Part shown: positions 21,941 through 34,662 of the stretch, piece after piece
Layout: each line of letters begins with the position of its first letter
Position numbering within the stretch: position 1 is the first letter of the stretch
Assembly: GCF_019049625.1 (NCBI RefSeq)
Contig: NZ_JAFMOY010000133.1
Location: forward strand, 558,001 to 622,000
Length of the DNA: 64,000 nucleotides
From: Rahnella ecdela
GTDB taxonomy: Bacteria > Pseudomonadota > Gammaproteobacteria > Enterobacterales > Enterobacteriaceae
Reading direction: 5' to 3'
The notes under the pieces: model-generated
Seen by the model: only the letters and a program-made list of their open reading frames with translations
The model's database searches: none
Told to the model about the DNA's origin: nothing
Position numbers and translations under genes: made by a program

Positions 21941-21968
21941 ACCCGCGCCGATGCGCGGGTTTTTTTTT
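21941..21968 (+). terminator. leu operon attenuator terminator
   Basis: ACCCGCGC (21941-21948) and GCGCGGGT (21953-21960) form a perfect 8-bp stem with a 4-base loop, followed by a run of nine T from 21960. It lies 22 bases after the leuL stop and 43 bases before leuA, the classical attenuator position. Confidence 0.93.
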
Positions 21969-22011
21969 ACCTCCGCAGGGCGCGAAAATAAAAGCAGACA
22001 AGGAACAACCC

Positions 22012-24695
<2,684 letters not shown>

Positions 24696-24696
24696 C

Positions 24697-26097
24697 ATGG
24701 CTAAGACTCTGTATCAGAAATTGTTTGATGCGCATGTGGTTTACGAAGCGCAAAACGAAACGCCCTTGTTATACATCGACCGCCACCTGGTTCATGAAGT
24801 GACATCTCCGCAGGCATTCGACGGTCTGCGCGCGATGGGCCGTCCGGTGCGTCAGCCAGGTAAAACCTTTGCGACAATGGATCACAACGTGTCCACGCAA
24901 ACTAAAGACATCAATGCGAGCGGCGAAATGGCGCGCATTCAGATGCAGGAATTAATCAAAAACTGTGCGGAATTCGGCGTGCAGTTGTATGACCTGAACC
25001 ATCCTTTCCAGGGCATCGTTCACGTTATCGGCCCTGAGCAGGGTATGACGTTGCCGGGCATGACTATTGTCTGCGGTGATTCACATACCGCCACACACGG
25101 TGCGTTTGGCTCACTGGCCTTCGGTATCGGGACTTCAGAAGTAGAACACGTTCTGGCGACGCAAACCCTGAAACAGGGCCGCGCCAAAACCATGAAAATC
25201 GAAGTCACCGGTGATGCGCCTGCTGGCATCACGGCGAAAGATATTGTTCTGGCGATTATCGGTAAAACCGGCAGCGCTGGCGGTACCGGTCACGTTGTAG
25301 AATTCTGCGGTAAAGCCATCGAGGCGCTGAGCATGGAAGGTCGTATGACCCTGTGCAACATGGCGATTGAAATGGGTGCCAAAGCCGGTCTGGTTGCACC
25401 GGACGAAACCACGTTTGCTTATCTGAAAGGCCGTCAGTTCGCGCCTAAAGATCAGAACTGGGACGCAGCAGTCGAATACTGGAAAACCCTGAAAACTGAA
25501 GATGGCGCGAAGTTCGACAGCATTGTTACGCTGGACGCATCAGAAATCGCACCACAGGTCACCTGGGGTACCAATCCAGGTCAGGTAATGGCGGTAAATC
25601 AGACCATCCCGAATCCGGCCTCATTTACGGATCCGGTAGAACGTGCGTCAGCTGAAAAAGCGCTGGCGTATATGGATTTGCAACCGGGCATTAAACTGAC
25701 TGACGTCGCGATTGATAAAGTCTTTATCGGTTCCTGCACTAACTCCCGCATCGAAGATTTACGCGCTGCGGCAGCCATTGCCAAAGGCCGTAAAGTGGCG
25801 ACTGGCGTGCAGGCGATTGTAGTTCCGGGTTCAGGTCCGGTAAAAGCGCAGGCGGAAGAAGAAGGTCTGGATAAGATCTTCATCGAAGCCGGTTTCGAAT
25901 GGCGTCTGCCAGGCTGCTCGATGTGTCTGGCGATGAACAATGACCGTCTGGAACCGGGCGAGCGCTGCGCGTCCACCAGCAATCGTAACTTCGAAGGTCG
26001 TCAGGGCCGTGGCGGCCGTACCCATCTGGTTAGCCCGGCGATGGCAGCTGCCGCTGCGGTCACCGGCCGTTTCGCTGACATCCGTGAACTGAACTGA
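24697..26097 (+). CDS. leuC: 3-isopropylmalate dehydratase large subunit LeuC
   Basis: Aconitase-family [4Fe-4S] enzyme that, with LeuD, isomerises 2- to 3-isopropylmalate. 466 residues. The cluster cysteines are visible as SCTNSR and CSMCLAMN in the C-terminal third; the GDSHTATHG substrate motif lies near residue 129. One base separates it from leuB. Confidence 0.98.
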   Translation: MAKTLYQKLFDAHVVYEAQNETPLLYIDRHLVHEVTSPQAFDGLRAMGRPVRQPGKTFATMDHNVSTQTKDINASGEMARIQMQELIKNCAEFGVQLYDLNHPFQGIVHVIGPEQGMTLPGMTIVCGDSHTATHGAFGSLAFGIGTSEVEHVLATQTLKQGRAKTMKIEVTGDAPAGITAKDIVLAIIGKTGSAGGTGHVVEFCGKAIEALSMEGRMTLCNMAIEMGAKAGLVAPDETTFAYLKGRQFAPKDQNWDAAVEYWKTLKTEDGAKFDSIVTLDASEIAPQVTWGTNPGQVMAVNQTIPNPASFTDPVERASAEKALAYMDLQPGIKLTDVAIDKVFIGSCTNSRIEDLRAAAAIAKGRKVATGVQAIVVPGSGPVKAQAEEEGLDKIFIEAGFEWRLPGCSMCLAMNNDRLEPGERCASTSNRNFEGRQGRGGRTHLVSPAMAAAAAVTGRFADIRELN

Positions 26098-26107
26098 GGA
26101 AAACACC

Positions 26108-26710
26108 ATGGCTAAATTTACCCAACACATCGGTCTGGTGGTTCCGCTGGATGCAGCTAACGTCGATACCGATGCCATTATTCCAAAACAGTTTTTGCAG
26201 AAAGTTACCCGTACCGGTTTCGGTCAGCACCTGTTCAACGACTGGCGTTTTCTGGACGATGCCGGCCAGGAACCTAACCCTGATTTCGTACTGAACAAAC
26301 CGCGTTACAAAGGCGCGAGCATTTTGCTGGCACGCGAAAACTTCGGTTGCGGTTCATCCCGCGAACATGCGCCGTGGGCGCTGACCGATTACGGCTTCCA
26401 CGCTGTAATCGCGCCGAGCTTTGCCGATATCTTCTACGGTAACTCGTTCAACAACCAGTTGCTGCCTATCACACTGAGTGAAGCACAGATCGACGAGCTG
26501 TTCGAACTTGTCAAAAACAACGAAGGCATTCAGTTCGAAGTGGATCTTGAAGCGCAGACCGTAAAAGCGGGCGGGAAAAGCTATCCGTTCGTTATCGACA
26601 GCTTCCGCCGTCACTGCATGATCAACGGTCTGGACAGCATCGGCCTGACCCTGCAACACGAAGGGAATATTTCCAGCTACGAGAAAAATCAGCCTGCATT
26701 TATGCAGTAA
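26108..26710 (+). CDS. leuD: 3-isopropylmalate dehydratase small subunit LeuD
   Basis: Swivelling domain partner of LeuC, 200 residues. The [16 protein letters not shown] motif, [15 protein letters not shown] and the late [12 protein letters not shown] segment are typical. It closes the leuABCD operon 10 bases after leuC, with TGAGGAAA providing its ribosome site. Confidence 0.98.
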   Translation: MAKFTQHIGLVVPLDAANVDTDAIIPKQFLQKVTRTGFGQHLFNDWRFLDDAGQEPNPDFVLNKPRYKGASILLARENFGCGSSREHAPWALTDYGFHAVIAPSFADIFYGNSFNNQLLPITLSEAQIDELFELVKNNEGIQFEVDLEAQTVKAGGKSYPFVIDSFRRHCMINGLDSIGLTLQHEGNISSYEKNQPAFMQ

Positions 26711-26728
26711 TTTCTCAGCTGTGAGCAT

Positions 26729-26760
26729 AAAAAAACCCGCATAATTCGCGGGTTTTTCTT
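26729..26760. terminator. Bidirectional terminator between leuD and setA
   Basis: ACCCGC (26735-26740) and GCGGGT (26748-26753) form a stem flanked by A7 on the left and T5CTTT on the right. It lies 24 bases after leuD and 27 bases after the end of the convergent setA, so it probably ends both transcripts. Confidence 0.9.
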
Positions 26761-26779
26761 TATCCGAATCAGAAGTGGT

Positions 26780-27943
26780 TCAGACGTCTTTCACTTTATA
26801 CATCAGACCTAACGCCACCACCGCCAGCACGGTTGCTGCCCAGTACACCGGATAATGGCCGAACTTTTCCACGATAAAGCCCTGTAACAGGCCTGCGCAA
26901 ATCACACCGGTGGAGATACTGTTGGTGAACAGCGTGGTCGCTGAACCCGCCCTTCCCGGCATCAGATCCTGAAAATACAACATCCCGATACCGGCCACGA
27001 TCCCAATGAAAATCGCATTGAACAGTTGCAGGATCATCAGCGCCGCCTTGAACTGAAACGCTACCAGCCCGGCATAGAAAACTACACCGCTCGCCACGGC
27101 ATACAGCATCAGTTTGCGTTTACCGGTGCGTTTCACCAGATAACCGGCCAGCAACATCGCCGGAATTTCCAGCCCGGCGGCCGTTCCCATCAGCAGCCCC
27201 GCCAGCCCTTCCGGCAAACCTAAATCACTGGTGATGTACAGCGGCATATCAATGACGTACATGATATTGCAGGTCCACATCAGCAGAGAGGAAAAGAACA
27301 GCAGACGCACATCTTTATTGCGCCAGGCACTAACCGGCACCACTTTTTCGTCCACCGGCTGTTCAAGCCGCGGCACCGACGGCAGGAAGAAAAAGATCAT
27401 CAACATGCTGCCGACAAACACCGCGGCGGCACTCAGGTACATCGGCGTAAAGCCGTAATTGAGCGCCAGCATAAAGGAGAGCGGCGGACCGAGCACCCAG
27501 GCCAGCGACAGCATCGCACGCATCATCGAGCTGAACATCACCACTTCACTGGCGGAGCGATCCGCATGCTCGCGCGCCAGCGCAAACAGCTGCGGCATCG
27601 ACGCGTTGCCTATCGCCGCCAGCAACACACCGACGGTGATCAGCACCAGATAATCGCGACTGAAGGCAAAGACCAAACTGTTGCCGAGCGCCATCAGACA
27701 GCAAAACATCAGCAATTTGCGCCGGTCGCCTTTGTTATCAGAACGGTTAGCCAGCAGGAAGCTGATGGCAATCCCGGCCACTGCATTGACGGTATAAAAC
27801 AGACCGACCCACATTGGCCGCACTTTCACTTCATTAGTCAGAAACAAACTGAGTGTGGGCGCCTGCAACGCTCCCGCGATACCGCACAACAAAGACACCA
27901 CCAGAAAGGTGACATAGATACGATTAAAACGAGGTTTTGGCAT
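26780..27943 (-). CDS. setA: Sugar efflux transporter SetA
   Basis: Major-facilitator protein of 387 residues with about 12 membrane segments; the Set family exports glucosides, lactose and glucose-like sugars and helps relieve sugar-phosphate stress. The GALQAPTLSLFLTNEV start, the RSDNKGDRRKLL loop (MFS A-like motif) and LYFQDLMPGRAGSATTLFTN are close to E. coli SetA. The frame opens at 27979, but the ATG at 27943 (MPKPRFNRIYV) with an AGGGAC ribosome site is the likely start. It lies downstream of sgrS/sgrT on the same strand, as in E. coli, so it may be co-transcribed by read-through. Confidence 0.93.
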   Translation of the reverse strand: MPKPRFNRIYVTFLVVSLLCGIAGALQAPTLSLFLTNEVKVRPMWVGLFYTVNAVAGIAISFLLANRSDNKGDRRKLLMFCCLMALGNSLVFAFSRDYLVLITVGVLLAAIGNASMPQLFALAREHADRSASEVVMFSSMMRAMLSLAWVLGPPLSFMLALNYGFTPMYLSAAAVFVGSMLMIFFFLPSVPRLEQPVDEKVVPVSAWRNKDVRLLFFSSLLMWTCNIMYVIDMPLYITSDLGLPEGLAGLLMGTAAGLEIPAMLLAGYLVKRTGKRKLMLYAVASGVVFYAGLVAFQFKAALMILQLFNAIFIGIVAGIGMLYFQDLMPGRAGSATTLFTNSISTGVICAGLLQGFIVEKFGHYPVYWAATVLAVVALGLMYKVKDV

Positions 27944-28036
27944 GACGTCGTCCCTGAGAAATGAAAGCCCATAAAACAAGACAGACAGTGTAGCGAAGTT
28001 TCAGGAAGTTCTGGTGAATGAACAAAAAAAGCGAGT

Positions 28037-28063
28037 AAAAAAACCAGTGAGTTGCCCCACTGG
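28037..28063 (-). terminator. SgrS terminator
   Basis: Minus-strand stem CCAGTG/CACTGG with a small loop followed by seven T (28043-28037). Poly-U tails of this sort are required for Hfq binding in SgrS. Confidence 0.88.
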
Positions 28064-28114
28064 CTGGTGAAATTACACCATTACTCAGAAAATCGAATTT
28101 AGTCAGACCTGAAG

Positions 28115-28300
28115 TCACAGTTGCCGGCGATACTGTTCTTCGTCCAGAGTTTCCATATCCCACTGCGTGAGACGGGACAGAATATCCAGACGGTATTGCA
28201 CCGGAACCCAGGACAGCCAGTCTGCATGATTTTTAGAGGCGTTCCTTTTAATGGCTTCGAAGTAACGCTGGTAGAAACGGGCATTCAGACTGCGTTTCAT
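28115..28300 (-). CDS. sgrT: SgrT, small inhibitor of glucose transporter PtsG
   Basis: A 61-residue frame inside sgrS. The segment RFYQRYFEAI and the later DWLSWVPVQYRLDILSRL, then TQWD align with the E. coli 43-residue SgrT (QFYQHYF, LRWLSVPQRL, MQWD). Extra residues lie at the N-terminus (MKRSLNA), in the middle and in the acidic/basic tail after TQWD. The ATG at 28300 has an excellent GGAGG at 5-base spacing, which argues that it is translated. E. coli SgrT blocks glucose uptake through EIICB-Glc. Confidence 0.85.
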   Translation of the reverse strand: MKRSLNARFYQRYFEAIKRNASKNHADWLSWVPVQYRLDILSRLTQWDMETLDEEQYRRQL

Positions 28301-28402
28301 GCTGACCTCCGGTGATTCACAGCAGGCTTTCGTTGAGAAACAGTATCAGCGTAATATGAGGAAAGATAAATTGATGAAAACTGACCACGGAGTTCCTCTT
28401 TT

Positions 28403-30064
28403 ATGTCCTCGTCCCGTTTGCAACAACAGTTCATTCGCCTGTGGCAAAGTTGTCATGGTGAAGAAACCGAAACGACGTTACAGGCACTCTCGGAAGTTCT
28501 GAACTGCTCACGCCGGCATATGCGCTCCTTACTCAGCACCATGCAGGAGCAAGGCTGGCTGATGTGGGATGCACAAGCCGGACGGGGCAAGCATTCTACC
28601 CTGAAATTTCTTTATACCGGGCTAGCACTCCAGCAGCAGCGCGCCGAAGAGTTGCTGGAACAAGATCATATTGACCAGCTGGTTCAGCTGGTCGGCGATA
28701 AAACCATGGTCCGCCAGATGCTGCTTTCACAGCTGGGACGCAGCTTTCGTCAGGGCAAACATATCCTGCGCGTTCTGTATTATCGCCCTTTGTTTAACCT
28801 GCTTCCCGGCACCATGTTGCGCCGTTCAGAAACTCATATTGCCCGGCAAATCTTTAGCGGCCTGACGCGCATAAATGAGGAAAATGGGGAAGCTGAAGGC
28901 GATTTAGCCCATCACTGGCAGGAAATTTCACCACTGCACTGGCGTTTTTATCTTCGTCCGGCCATTCATTTTCATCACGGACGCGAGCTGGAGATGGCGG
29001 ATATCATTGCCACCTTCACCCGCCTCAAAACGCACCCGCTGTTCGGCAATTTATCGACCGTAGCATCGCCGACACCGAATGTTATCGACGTTCATCTGAC
29101 TTCTCCCGACCACTGGTTGCCCTGGCTGCTGGGCAATGTACACGCCATGATCCTTCCGCGTGAGTGGCAATCGCTGCCTGATTTTGCCCGTCACCCCGTG
29201 GGCACAGGCCCGTATTCGGTGGTGCGCAATCTTAAAACCCAGCTGCGAATCCGCGCCTTTGACGATTATTTTGGCTTTCGGGCGCTGATCGACGAGGTAA
29301 ATATCTGGGTGTTACCGGAGCTGAGTGAAGAACTGGTGCATTCCGGCGTGCAGCTACAGGTCGATGAATCCGGCAAAAGTGAACTGGAAAGCCGCCTTGA
29401 GGAAGGCTGCTATTTTCTGTTATTTGACCAGCGTTCACCGGTCGGACAAAACAATGAAACCTGCCAGTGGCTGTGTGATTTGCTCAATCCGATAGCCCTG
29501 CTCAACGCCGCGGAGCCGGTTTATCAGCGCTACTGGTCTCCCGCCTATGGCCTGCTGCCCCGCTGGCATCATATCGACCCCCAACCGCGCCCACCAAAAC
29601 CGGCAGGACTCAGCCAGGTAACACTGACCTTCTACGGCGAGCATTCAGAGCATCAGGCCATATGCAACGCACTGCGTCCTCTGCTGATATCAGAGGGCAT
29701 TGAGCTGATTATTCAGATAGTTGACTATGCCGTCTGGCATCGCGGCGATGCGCAAAGTGACCTGTGGCTGGGCAGCGCCAACTTCACCCTGCCGCTGGAG
29801 TTTTCCCTTTTTGCCCATTTTCATGAGCTGCCTCTGGCCAGACATTGTTTCAGCGAGGATATCAGCGAGGACGCCGCCTTATGGCGTGAAGGAAAACTCC
29901 CGATGGCGAAATGGGGACAGAAACAAATCAACAATCATCAGATCCATCCGCTGTTCCATCACTGGTTAGTCTTGCAGGGGCAACGCAGCATGCGCGGCGT
30001 GCGCATGAATACCCTCGGCTGGTTCGACTTCAAATCCGCCTGGTTTGCGCCGCCGGACAGTTAA
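28403..30064 (+). CDS. sgrR: Transcriptional regulator SgrR
   Basis: Activator of sgrS under sugar-phosphate stress. 553 residues: an N-terminal DNA-binding HTH (about 18-50, with [20 protein letters not shown]) and a large C-terminal domain like ABC-transporter solute-binding proteins (SBP_bac_5), thought to sense the stress metabolite. GGAG lies 10 bases before the ATG. Divergent from sgrS/sgrT and upstream of thiBPQ, as in E. coli. Confidence 0.96.
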   Translation: MSSSRLQQQFIRLWQSCHGEETETTLQALSEVLNCSRRHMRSLLSTMQEQGWLMWDAQAGRGKHSTLKFLYTGLALQQQRAEELLEQDHIDQLVQLVGDKTMVRQMLLSQLGRSFRQGKHILRVLYYRPLFNLLPGTMLRRSETHIARQIFSGLTRINEENGEAEGDLAHHWQEISPLHWRFYLRPAIHFHHGRELEMADIIATFTRLKTHPLFGNLSTVASPTPNVIDVHLTSPDHWLPWLLGNVHAMILPREWQSLPDFARHPVGTGPYSVVRNLKTQLRIRAFDDYFGFRALIDEVNIWVLPELSEELVHSGVQLQVDESGKSELESRLEEGCYFLLFDQRSPVGQNNETCQWLCDLLNPIALLNAAEPVYQRYWSPAYGLLPRWHHIDPQPRPPKPAGLSQVTLTFYGEHSEHQAICNALRPLLISEGIELIIQIVDYAVWHRGDAQSDLWLGSANFTLPLEFSLFAHFHELPLARHCFSEDISEDAALWREGKLPMAKWGQKQINNHQIHPLFHHWLVLQGQRSMRGVRMNTLGWFDFKSAWFAPPDS

Positions 30065-30108
30065 TCGGACTATCGCATCGCGCCGTTAATCTCTAGAATG
30101 ACATCCGT

Positions 30109-30344
30109 TCTCAACGGGGTGCCAGAAGTTTATTCTTTTCAATGAAGAATGAGCTCGATCTTTAAACGCCGCGAGCACGTGTTCAGCGGGTGAAGTCCAG
30201 CGCACAGCCAGCGCAGCGTACATCAGTACGTGAGCATGGCGAGCACTGCACGACGCACGATCAACACCTGCGCAGCAAGTTTAAAAAGGCTGAGAGTAAA
30301 CCCGTCGAACCTGATCCGGTTGATACCGGCGGAGGGATTTGAGA
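30109..30344 (+). promoter_or_regulatory. TPP (thiamine pyrophosphate) riboswitch with enlarged P3
   Basis: All conserved pieces of the THI box are present: P1 TCTCAA (30109-30114) with TTTGAGA (30338-30344); CGGGGTGCC (30115-30123); GGCTGAGA (30288-30295); ACCCG and then AACCTGATCCGG and CCGGCGGAGGG (30300-30337). It corresponds to sroA upstream of E. coli thiB. Instead of a short P3 hairpin, 164 bases separate GCC from GGC. The core therefore spans 236 nt, about twice the usual size. It should lower thiBPQ expression when TPP is abundant, if the insert does not disturb folding. Confidence 0.9.
30161..30285. repeat. ERIC-like imperfect palindrome inside the riboswitch P3 stem
   Basis: TTTAAAC (30161-30167) mirrors GTTTAAA (30279-30285), GTGTT (30179-30183) mirrors AACAC (30263-30267), and the centre is CGTACATCAGTACG (30217-30230). 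All pairs are symmetric about 30223, so the 125-bp unit can fold as one long hairpin. The central TACATCAGTACGTGA resembles the core of the 127-bp ERIC element (TACATAAGTAAGTGA), and GTGAAGTCC on the left resembles the ERIC GTGAATCCC. Family membership is inferred from size, symmetry and this partial match. Confidence 0.65.
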
Positions 30345-30398
30345 CTGCGCGATGCTTACTCAAAATCCTTTGCCCTTTCATTTTTTTGGAGCGCAAAG

Positions 30399-31382
30399 TT
30401 GAAAAAATTATTGTCCTGCCTGCTGTTACTTTCTGCACCTGCACTGGCTGCAAAACCTGTTCTGACGGTTTACACCTACGATTCTTTCTCTGCCGACTGG
30501 GGCCCTGGCCCGGCGATTAAAAAAGCCTTTGAAGCCCAGTGCGGCTGCGAACTGAAATACGTTGCGCTGGAAGACGGCGTTTCCTTGCTGAACCGTCTGC
30601 GGATGGAAGGCAAAAACAGCAAAGCCGACGTCGTATTGGGACTGGATAACAACCTGTTGCAGGCTGCTGAGCAAACCGGTTTATTCGCTAAAGCGCCGAA
30701 AACCGACGCCAAACTTACTGTACCTGGCGGCTGGGATAACACCACGTTTGTGCCTTACGATTACGGCTATTTCGCGTTCGTCTATGACAAAAACAAACTG
30801 AAGAACCCGCCAAAAAGCCTTGATGAGCTGATCAACAGCGACCAGAAATGGAAAGTCATTTACGAAGATCCACGCACCAGCACACCGGGTCTGGGACTGA
30901 TGCTGTGGATTCAAAAAGTCTATGGCGATAAAGCGCCGCAGGCGTGGGAAAAACTGGCGAAGAAAACCGTCACTGTCACTAAAGGCTGGAGCGAGGCTTA
31001 CGGGTTATTCCTCAAAGGTGAGAGTGATCTGGTGCTGAGCTACACCACGTCTCCGGCGTACCACATCGTGGAAGAGAAGAAAGATAACTACGCCGCAGCG
31101 GATTTCACCGAAGGTCATTACATGCAGGTCGAAGTTGCGGGTCAGCTTGCGAACAGCAAGCAACCTAAACTGGCCGAAGAATTCATGAAATTCGTCACCA
31201 CGGAAAATTTCCAGAAAGTGATCCCGGCCGGCAACTGGATGTATCCGGTGATTAACACGCCGCTGCCTGATGCCTTTAAACAGCTGACGGTTCCGGCCAG
31301 GTCCCTGCAATACAGCGCTCAGGATGTCGCCACTCACCGTAGCCAGTGGATCCAGGCATGGCAGAACGCCGTCAGCCGTTGA
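30399..31382 (+). CDS. thiB: Thiamine/TPP-binding periplasmic protein ThiB (TbpA)
   Basis: Substrate-binding protein of the ThiBPQ ABC importer. 327 residues, the same as E. coli TbpA, with a signal peptide (KKLLSCLLLLSAPALA, cleavage near 18-19) and then AKPVLTVYTYDSFSADWGPGP. The open frame extends upstream to 30339, but that would run through the riboswitch; the TTG at 30399, with GGAG 7 bases before it (30388-30391), gives the correct N-terminus and is chosen. Confidence 0.95.
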   Translation: MKKLLSCLLLLSAPALAAKPVLTVYTYDSFSADWGPGPAIKKAFEAQCGCELKYVALEDGVSLLNRLRMEGKNSKADVVLGLDNNLLQAAEQTGLFAKAPKTDAKLTVPGGWDNTTFVPYDYGYFAFVYDKNKLKNPPKSLDELINSDQKWKVIYEDPRTSTPGLGLMLWIQKVYGDKAPQAWEKLAKKTVTVTKGWSEAYGLFLKGESDLVLSYTTSPAYHIVEEKKDNYAAADFTEGHYMQVEVAGQLANSKQPKLAEEFMKFVTTENFQKVIPAGNWMYPVINTPLPDAFKQLTVPARSLQYSAQDVATHRSQWIQAWQNAVSR

Positions 31383-32968
31383 TCCCGCGCTGGCTGTGGC
31401 CGGGCGCCATCGCCTCGCTGCTGATGCTGCTGGTGGCGGCGCTGGCACTGGGCTCACTGTGGCGTCATGCGCCACAGATGAGCGGTGCCGCCCTGTGGCA
31501 GGATCCTTATCTCTGGCATGTGATCCGTTTTACCTTCTGGCAGGCGCTGCTTTCAGCGCTCTGCTCAGTGCTGCCTGCTATCTGGCTTGCACGCGCGCTG
31601 TTTCGTCGCCGCTTTCCCGGCCGTCAGCTGTTATTACGCTTGTGCGCGATGACACTGGTGCTACCGGTTCTGGTGGCGGTATTCGGCATTCTCAGCGTCT
31701 ACGGCAGACAAGGCTGGCTTGCGCAGATTTGCGGCTGGCTGGGCGTGGATTATCGTTTCTCGCCTTACGGATTGCAGGGCATTTTGCTGGCGCACGTGTT
31801 TTTCAATCTGCCGCTGGCAGCGCGGCTCTTATTGCAGGCGCTGGAAAATATCGCCGTCGAGCAGCGCCAGCTGGCTGCGCAGCTAGGAATGAACACCTGG
31901 CAGCAATTCCGCTTTGTAGAATGGCCTGCCATCCGCCGTCAGATTTTCCCCGCCGCGGCGTTAATTTTTATGCTCTGCTTCGCCAGTTTCGCCACGGTGC
32001 TTTCGCTGGGTGGCGGGCCGCAGGCGACCACTATTGAACTCGCCATCTATCAGGCGCTGAGTTACGACTACGATTTAAACCGCGCGGCAACGCTGGCGCT
32101 GATCCAGCTGTTTTGTTGTCTGACGCTGGTGCTGCTCAGCCAGAAACTCAGTCAGGCGCTGCCGGTCGGGCAAACGCATGCCCAGCGCTGGCGAAATCCG
32201 GATGATTCTCTGCTGCGGCGCATTACCGATGGCGTGCTGATTGGTCTGGCGCTGCTACTTATCCTGCCGCCGCTGCTCGCCGTGATCACCGACGGCATCA
32301 ACCGGGCTGCAGTCAGTGTTTTGCAGCAACCCGCACTCTGGCAGGCATTATGGACATCCGTGCGTATCGCACTCGGCAGCGGGATATTGTGTGTGCTGCT
32401 GACAATGATGCTGCTGTGGAGCAGCCGAGAGCTGCGTTTACGTCACCGAAACGGCTGGGCGCAGGCAATGGATCTCAGCGGTATGCTGATCCTCGCCATG
32501 CCCGGCATCGTGCTGGCAACCGGCTTTTTCCTGCTGCTCAGCGATACCACAGGTTTGCCGCAATCACCGTGGCCGCTGGTTATCATGACCAATGCGCTGA
32601 TGGCGGTGCCTTATGCATTAAAGGTGCTGGATAATCCGATGCGCGACGTCGCCGAACGCTACAACCCGCTGTGTATTTCACTCGATATGCGCGGCTGGCA
32701 GCGACTACGCTGGGTAGAACTGAGCGCGCTGAAACGCCCGATTGCACAGGCACTGGCGTTTGCCTGCGTGCTGTCATTGGGGGATTTCGGTGTGATTGCC
32801 CTGTTTGGCAACGAGAACTTCCGCACCCTGCCGTTTTATCTGTATCAGCAGATCGGTTCCTATCGCAGCCAGGACGGTGCGGTGACGGCACTGTTATTAC
32901 TGCTGTTATGTTTCCTGTTATTCACCCTGATTGAGAAATTGCCGGGCCGCCATGCTGACGCTGAATAA
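31358..32968 (+). CDS. thiP: Thiamine ABC transporter permease ThiP
   Basis: Inner-membrane permease of 536 residues with two fused permease domains and about 12 membrane segments. Each half has an EAA-type loop ([20 protein letters not shown] and the later [15 protein letters not shown]). The start ATG at 31358 ([10 protein letters not shown]) overlaps thiB by 25 bases; the E. coli pair overlaps in the same way. An earlier in-frame start at 31346 is less likely. Confidence 0.95.
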   Translation: MAERRQPLIPRWLWPGAIASLLMLLVAALALGSLWRHAPQMSGAALWQDPYLWHVIRFTFWQALLSALCSVLPAIWLARALFRRRFPGRQLLLRLCAMTLVLPVLVAVFGILSVYGRQGWLAQICGWLGVDYRFSPYGLQGILLAHVFFNLPLAARLLLQALENIAVEQRQLAAQLGMNTWQQFRFVEWPAIRRQIFPAAALIFMLCFASFATVLSLGGGPQATTIELAIYQALSYDYDLNRAATLALIQLFCCLTLVLLSQKLSQALPVGQTHAQRWRNPDDSLLRRITDGVLIGLALLLILPPLLAVITDGINRAAVSVLQQPALWQALWTSVRIALGSGILCVLLTMMLLWSSRELRLRHRNGWAQAMDLSGMLILAMPGIVLATGFFLLLSDTTGLPQSPWPLVIMTNALMAVPYALKVLDNPMRDVAERYNPLCISLDMRGWQRLRWVELSALKRPIAQALAFACVLSLGDFGVIALFGNENFRTLPFYLYQQIGSYRSQDGAVTALLLLLLCFLLFTLIEKLPGRHADAE

Positions 32969-33662
32969 ACTGACGTATTTGTACGAACATCTGCCGATGC
33001 GCTTCGATTTACAGATTGAAGCCGGTGAACGTGTGGCCATTCTCGGCCCGAGCGGCGCGGGAAAAAGTACCCTGCTCAGTCTGGTGGCGGGTTTTCTGGC
33101 ACCGGTCAGCGGGCAGATCTGGCTAAATGGTGCCGATCACAGCGCAACGCCTCCGGCAAAGCGTCCGGTATCGATGCTGTTTCAGGAAAACAATCTGTTC
33201 TCGCATCTGACGGTGCGTCAGAACATGGGGCTGGGGCTGCATCCGGGGCTGAAACTTTCCATTCAGCAGAAGCACGCGCTGGAAGATATCGCGCAACAGG
33301 TCGGACTGAGTGAATGCTTGGATCGTTTGCCATCGCAGCTTTCTGGCGGCCAGCGTCAGCGCGTCGCTCTGGCGCGCTGCCTGTTACGCAGCCAGCCGGT
33401 TTTACTGCTCGACGAACCCTTTTCGGCGCTCGATCCGGCGCTGCGCAGTGAAATGCTGAGTTTGCTGGATAAGGTGTGCGGGCAAAGAAATCTCACACTG
33501 CTGATGGTATCGCATAATCTGGACGACGCGGCGCGGATTGCACCGCGCACACTGCTGATTGTAGATGGCAGGATTTTCTACGACGGGCCGACGCAGGCGC
33601 TGGCCGACGGCAGTGCGCCGGAGGCCGGAGTATTGGGGATACTTCCGCCGGTCAGCGGGTGA
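32952..33662 (+). CDS. thiQ: Thiamine ABC transporter ATP-binding protein ThiQ
   Basis: ATPase of the thiamine/TPP importer, 236 residues. Walker [10 protein letters not shown] (about 32-40), Q-loop [11 protein letters not shown] signature [14 protein letters not shown], Walker [12 protein letters not shown] and the H-loop VSHN are all intact. The ATG at 32952 ([11 protein letters not shown]) matches the family and overlaps thiP by 17 bases. Its last 11 bases overlap the end of the convergent yabI gene. Confidence 0.96.
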   Translation: MLTLNKLTYLYEHLPMRFDLQIEAGERVAILGPSGAGKSTLLSLVAGFLAPVSGQIWLNGADHSATPPAKRPVSMLFQENNLFSHLTVRQNMGLGLHPGLKLSIQQKHALEDIAQQVGLSECLDRLPSQLSGGQRQRVALARCLLRSQPVLLLDEPFSALDPALRSEMLSLLDKVCGQRNLTLLMVSHNLDDAARIAPRTLLIVDGRIFYDGPTQALADGSAPEAGVLGILPPVSG

Positions 33663-34419
33663 TGACTTTCCAAAGCAAATGACCATAAACCGGCAGCATC
33701 GGCTGCTGGCTCAGCATCACAAAACTGGCAAACGTCGCCAGCAGACTCAGAATACACACCACGCGTAAACGCGGTAAAGGCAGCCATTTGGTCAGGGCGT
33801 CGGGCGAACCTTTTCCGGCACGGAACCAGCGCCACGCCAGCCACGCCGTCAGCCAGATAAGCGCCACAGCCAGCAGTAACAGCCATTTAAAGACTGCGCT
33901 GTTGTGCCCTGCCGGAATATCAATGGCCACGCCTGCCAGAATACCGGGCAGGAAATACACCGGCGGCCAACAAATACAGCCGATAATGTTCGGTGGGGCG
34001 AATTTGTAAGGCGGCAGATTCAGCATCCCCGCGACCATCGGCACCAGGGGACGCGTCGGGCCAATAAAACGCCCGATGATCACGGTGGCAAAACTGTGTC
34101 TGTCCAGCGCGTAACCGGTTTTATCCAGCAATGACTGATAACGCCTGAGGAAACGCCACCGGTGCAGCGGTTCCTTGAAACCGCGACCAATGAAATATGA
34201 GGCCCAGTCACCCAGGAAACAGCCGATACCCGCCGCCAGCCACGCTTCATATAAACCCACCTGACCGCTGCCGATCAGCGTGCCGAGCGTTGCCATCATC
34301 ACGGTGCCGGGCAGGATCAGACCAACCAGCGCCAGCGACTCGAAGAAAGCCACCACAGCGACAATAATTAATGCGAAGCCCACCGACTGAGCGACCAGAT
34401 GTTGTAGATAGGCTTCCAT
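33652..34419 (-). CDS. yabI: DedA-family membrane protein YabI
   Basis: A 255-residue DedA (SNARE-associated/VTT) protein with about five or six hydrophobic segments. The family motif region [28 protein letters not shown] and the [17 protein letters not shown] motif, with the arginine needed for function in other DedA proteins, are present. DedA proteins act in undecaprenyl-phosphate or phospholipid recycling and membrane homeostasis; the exact substrate of YabI is not known. Same neighbour (thiQ) as in E. coli, tail to tail. Confidence 0.92.
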   Translation of the reverse strand: MEAYLQHLVAQSVGFALIIVAVVAFFESLALVGLILPGTVMMATLGTLIGSGQVGLYEAWLAAGIGCFLGDWASYFIGRGFKEPLHRWRFLRRYQSLLDKTGYALDRHSFATVIIGRFIGPTRPLVPMVAGMLNLPPYKFAPPNIIGCICWPPVYFLPGILAGVAIDIPAGHNSAVFKWLLLLAVALIWLTAWLAWRWFRAGKGSPDALTKWLPLPRLRVVCILSLLATFASFVMLSQQPMLPVYGHLLWKVITR

Positions 34420-34598
34420 AAATTCCCAGAATTCAGTTACGCCTACGCCAATTGCGTAGAAAAATGAGACAAGTGTGAGTTTTCTGCATTCTCATTGTAG
34501 TAAATACATCAAGCTGCTGAATTGTCAGCGCATGAACTATTGCAGTCAACCGTGTAATTGTATGCGTATTTGGCAGAAACCTGAGACGTAGACAAAGA

Positions 34599-34614
34599 CT
34601 GTATAAATAACCAT
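34599..34614 (+). promoter_or_regulatory. LexA-like box upstream of polB
   Basis: CTG-N10-CAT (CTGTATAAATAACCAT) differs at one core base from the SOS consensus CTG-N10-CAG, and its spacer TATAAATAAC is AT-rich and contains a -10-like TATAAA. polB (dinA) is LexA-regulated in E. coli with a box at the same place. The mismatch suggests a weaker site. Confidence 0.65.
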
Positions 34615-34662
34615 ACTCTGTCTTTGCTTTTGATCTTTTATTTCACCTGTTCCGAGGCGCTT

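Larger units (their letters stand above)
28037..28335 (-). ncRNA. sgrS: SgrS dual-function small RNA
   Basis: The 3' end is clear: a seed segment with CTGAGTAATGGTG (28088-28076) and the following TTTCACC, then a terminator stem CCAGTG/CACTGG (28063-28044) and a T7 run. This follows the order of E. coli SgrS, whose Hfq-dependent seed pairs with the ptsG ribosome site under glucose-phosphate stress. The 5' end is inferred: a -10-like GATACT at 28347-28342 would start transcription near 28335. The RNA is then near 300 nt, longer than the 227-nt E. coli form, largely because of the longer SgrT frame. It is divergent from sgrR, its expected activator. Confidence 0.85.
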
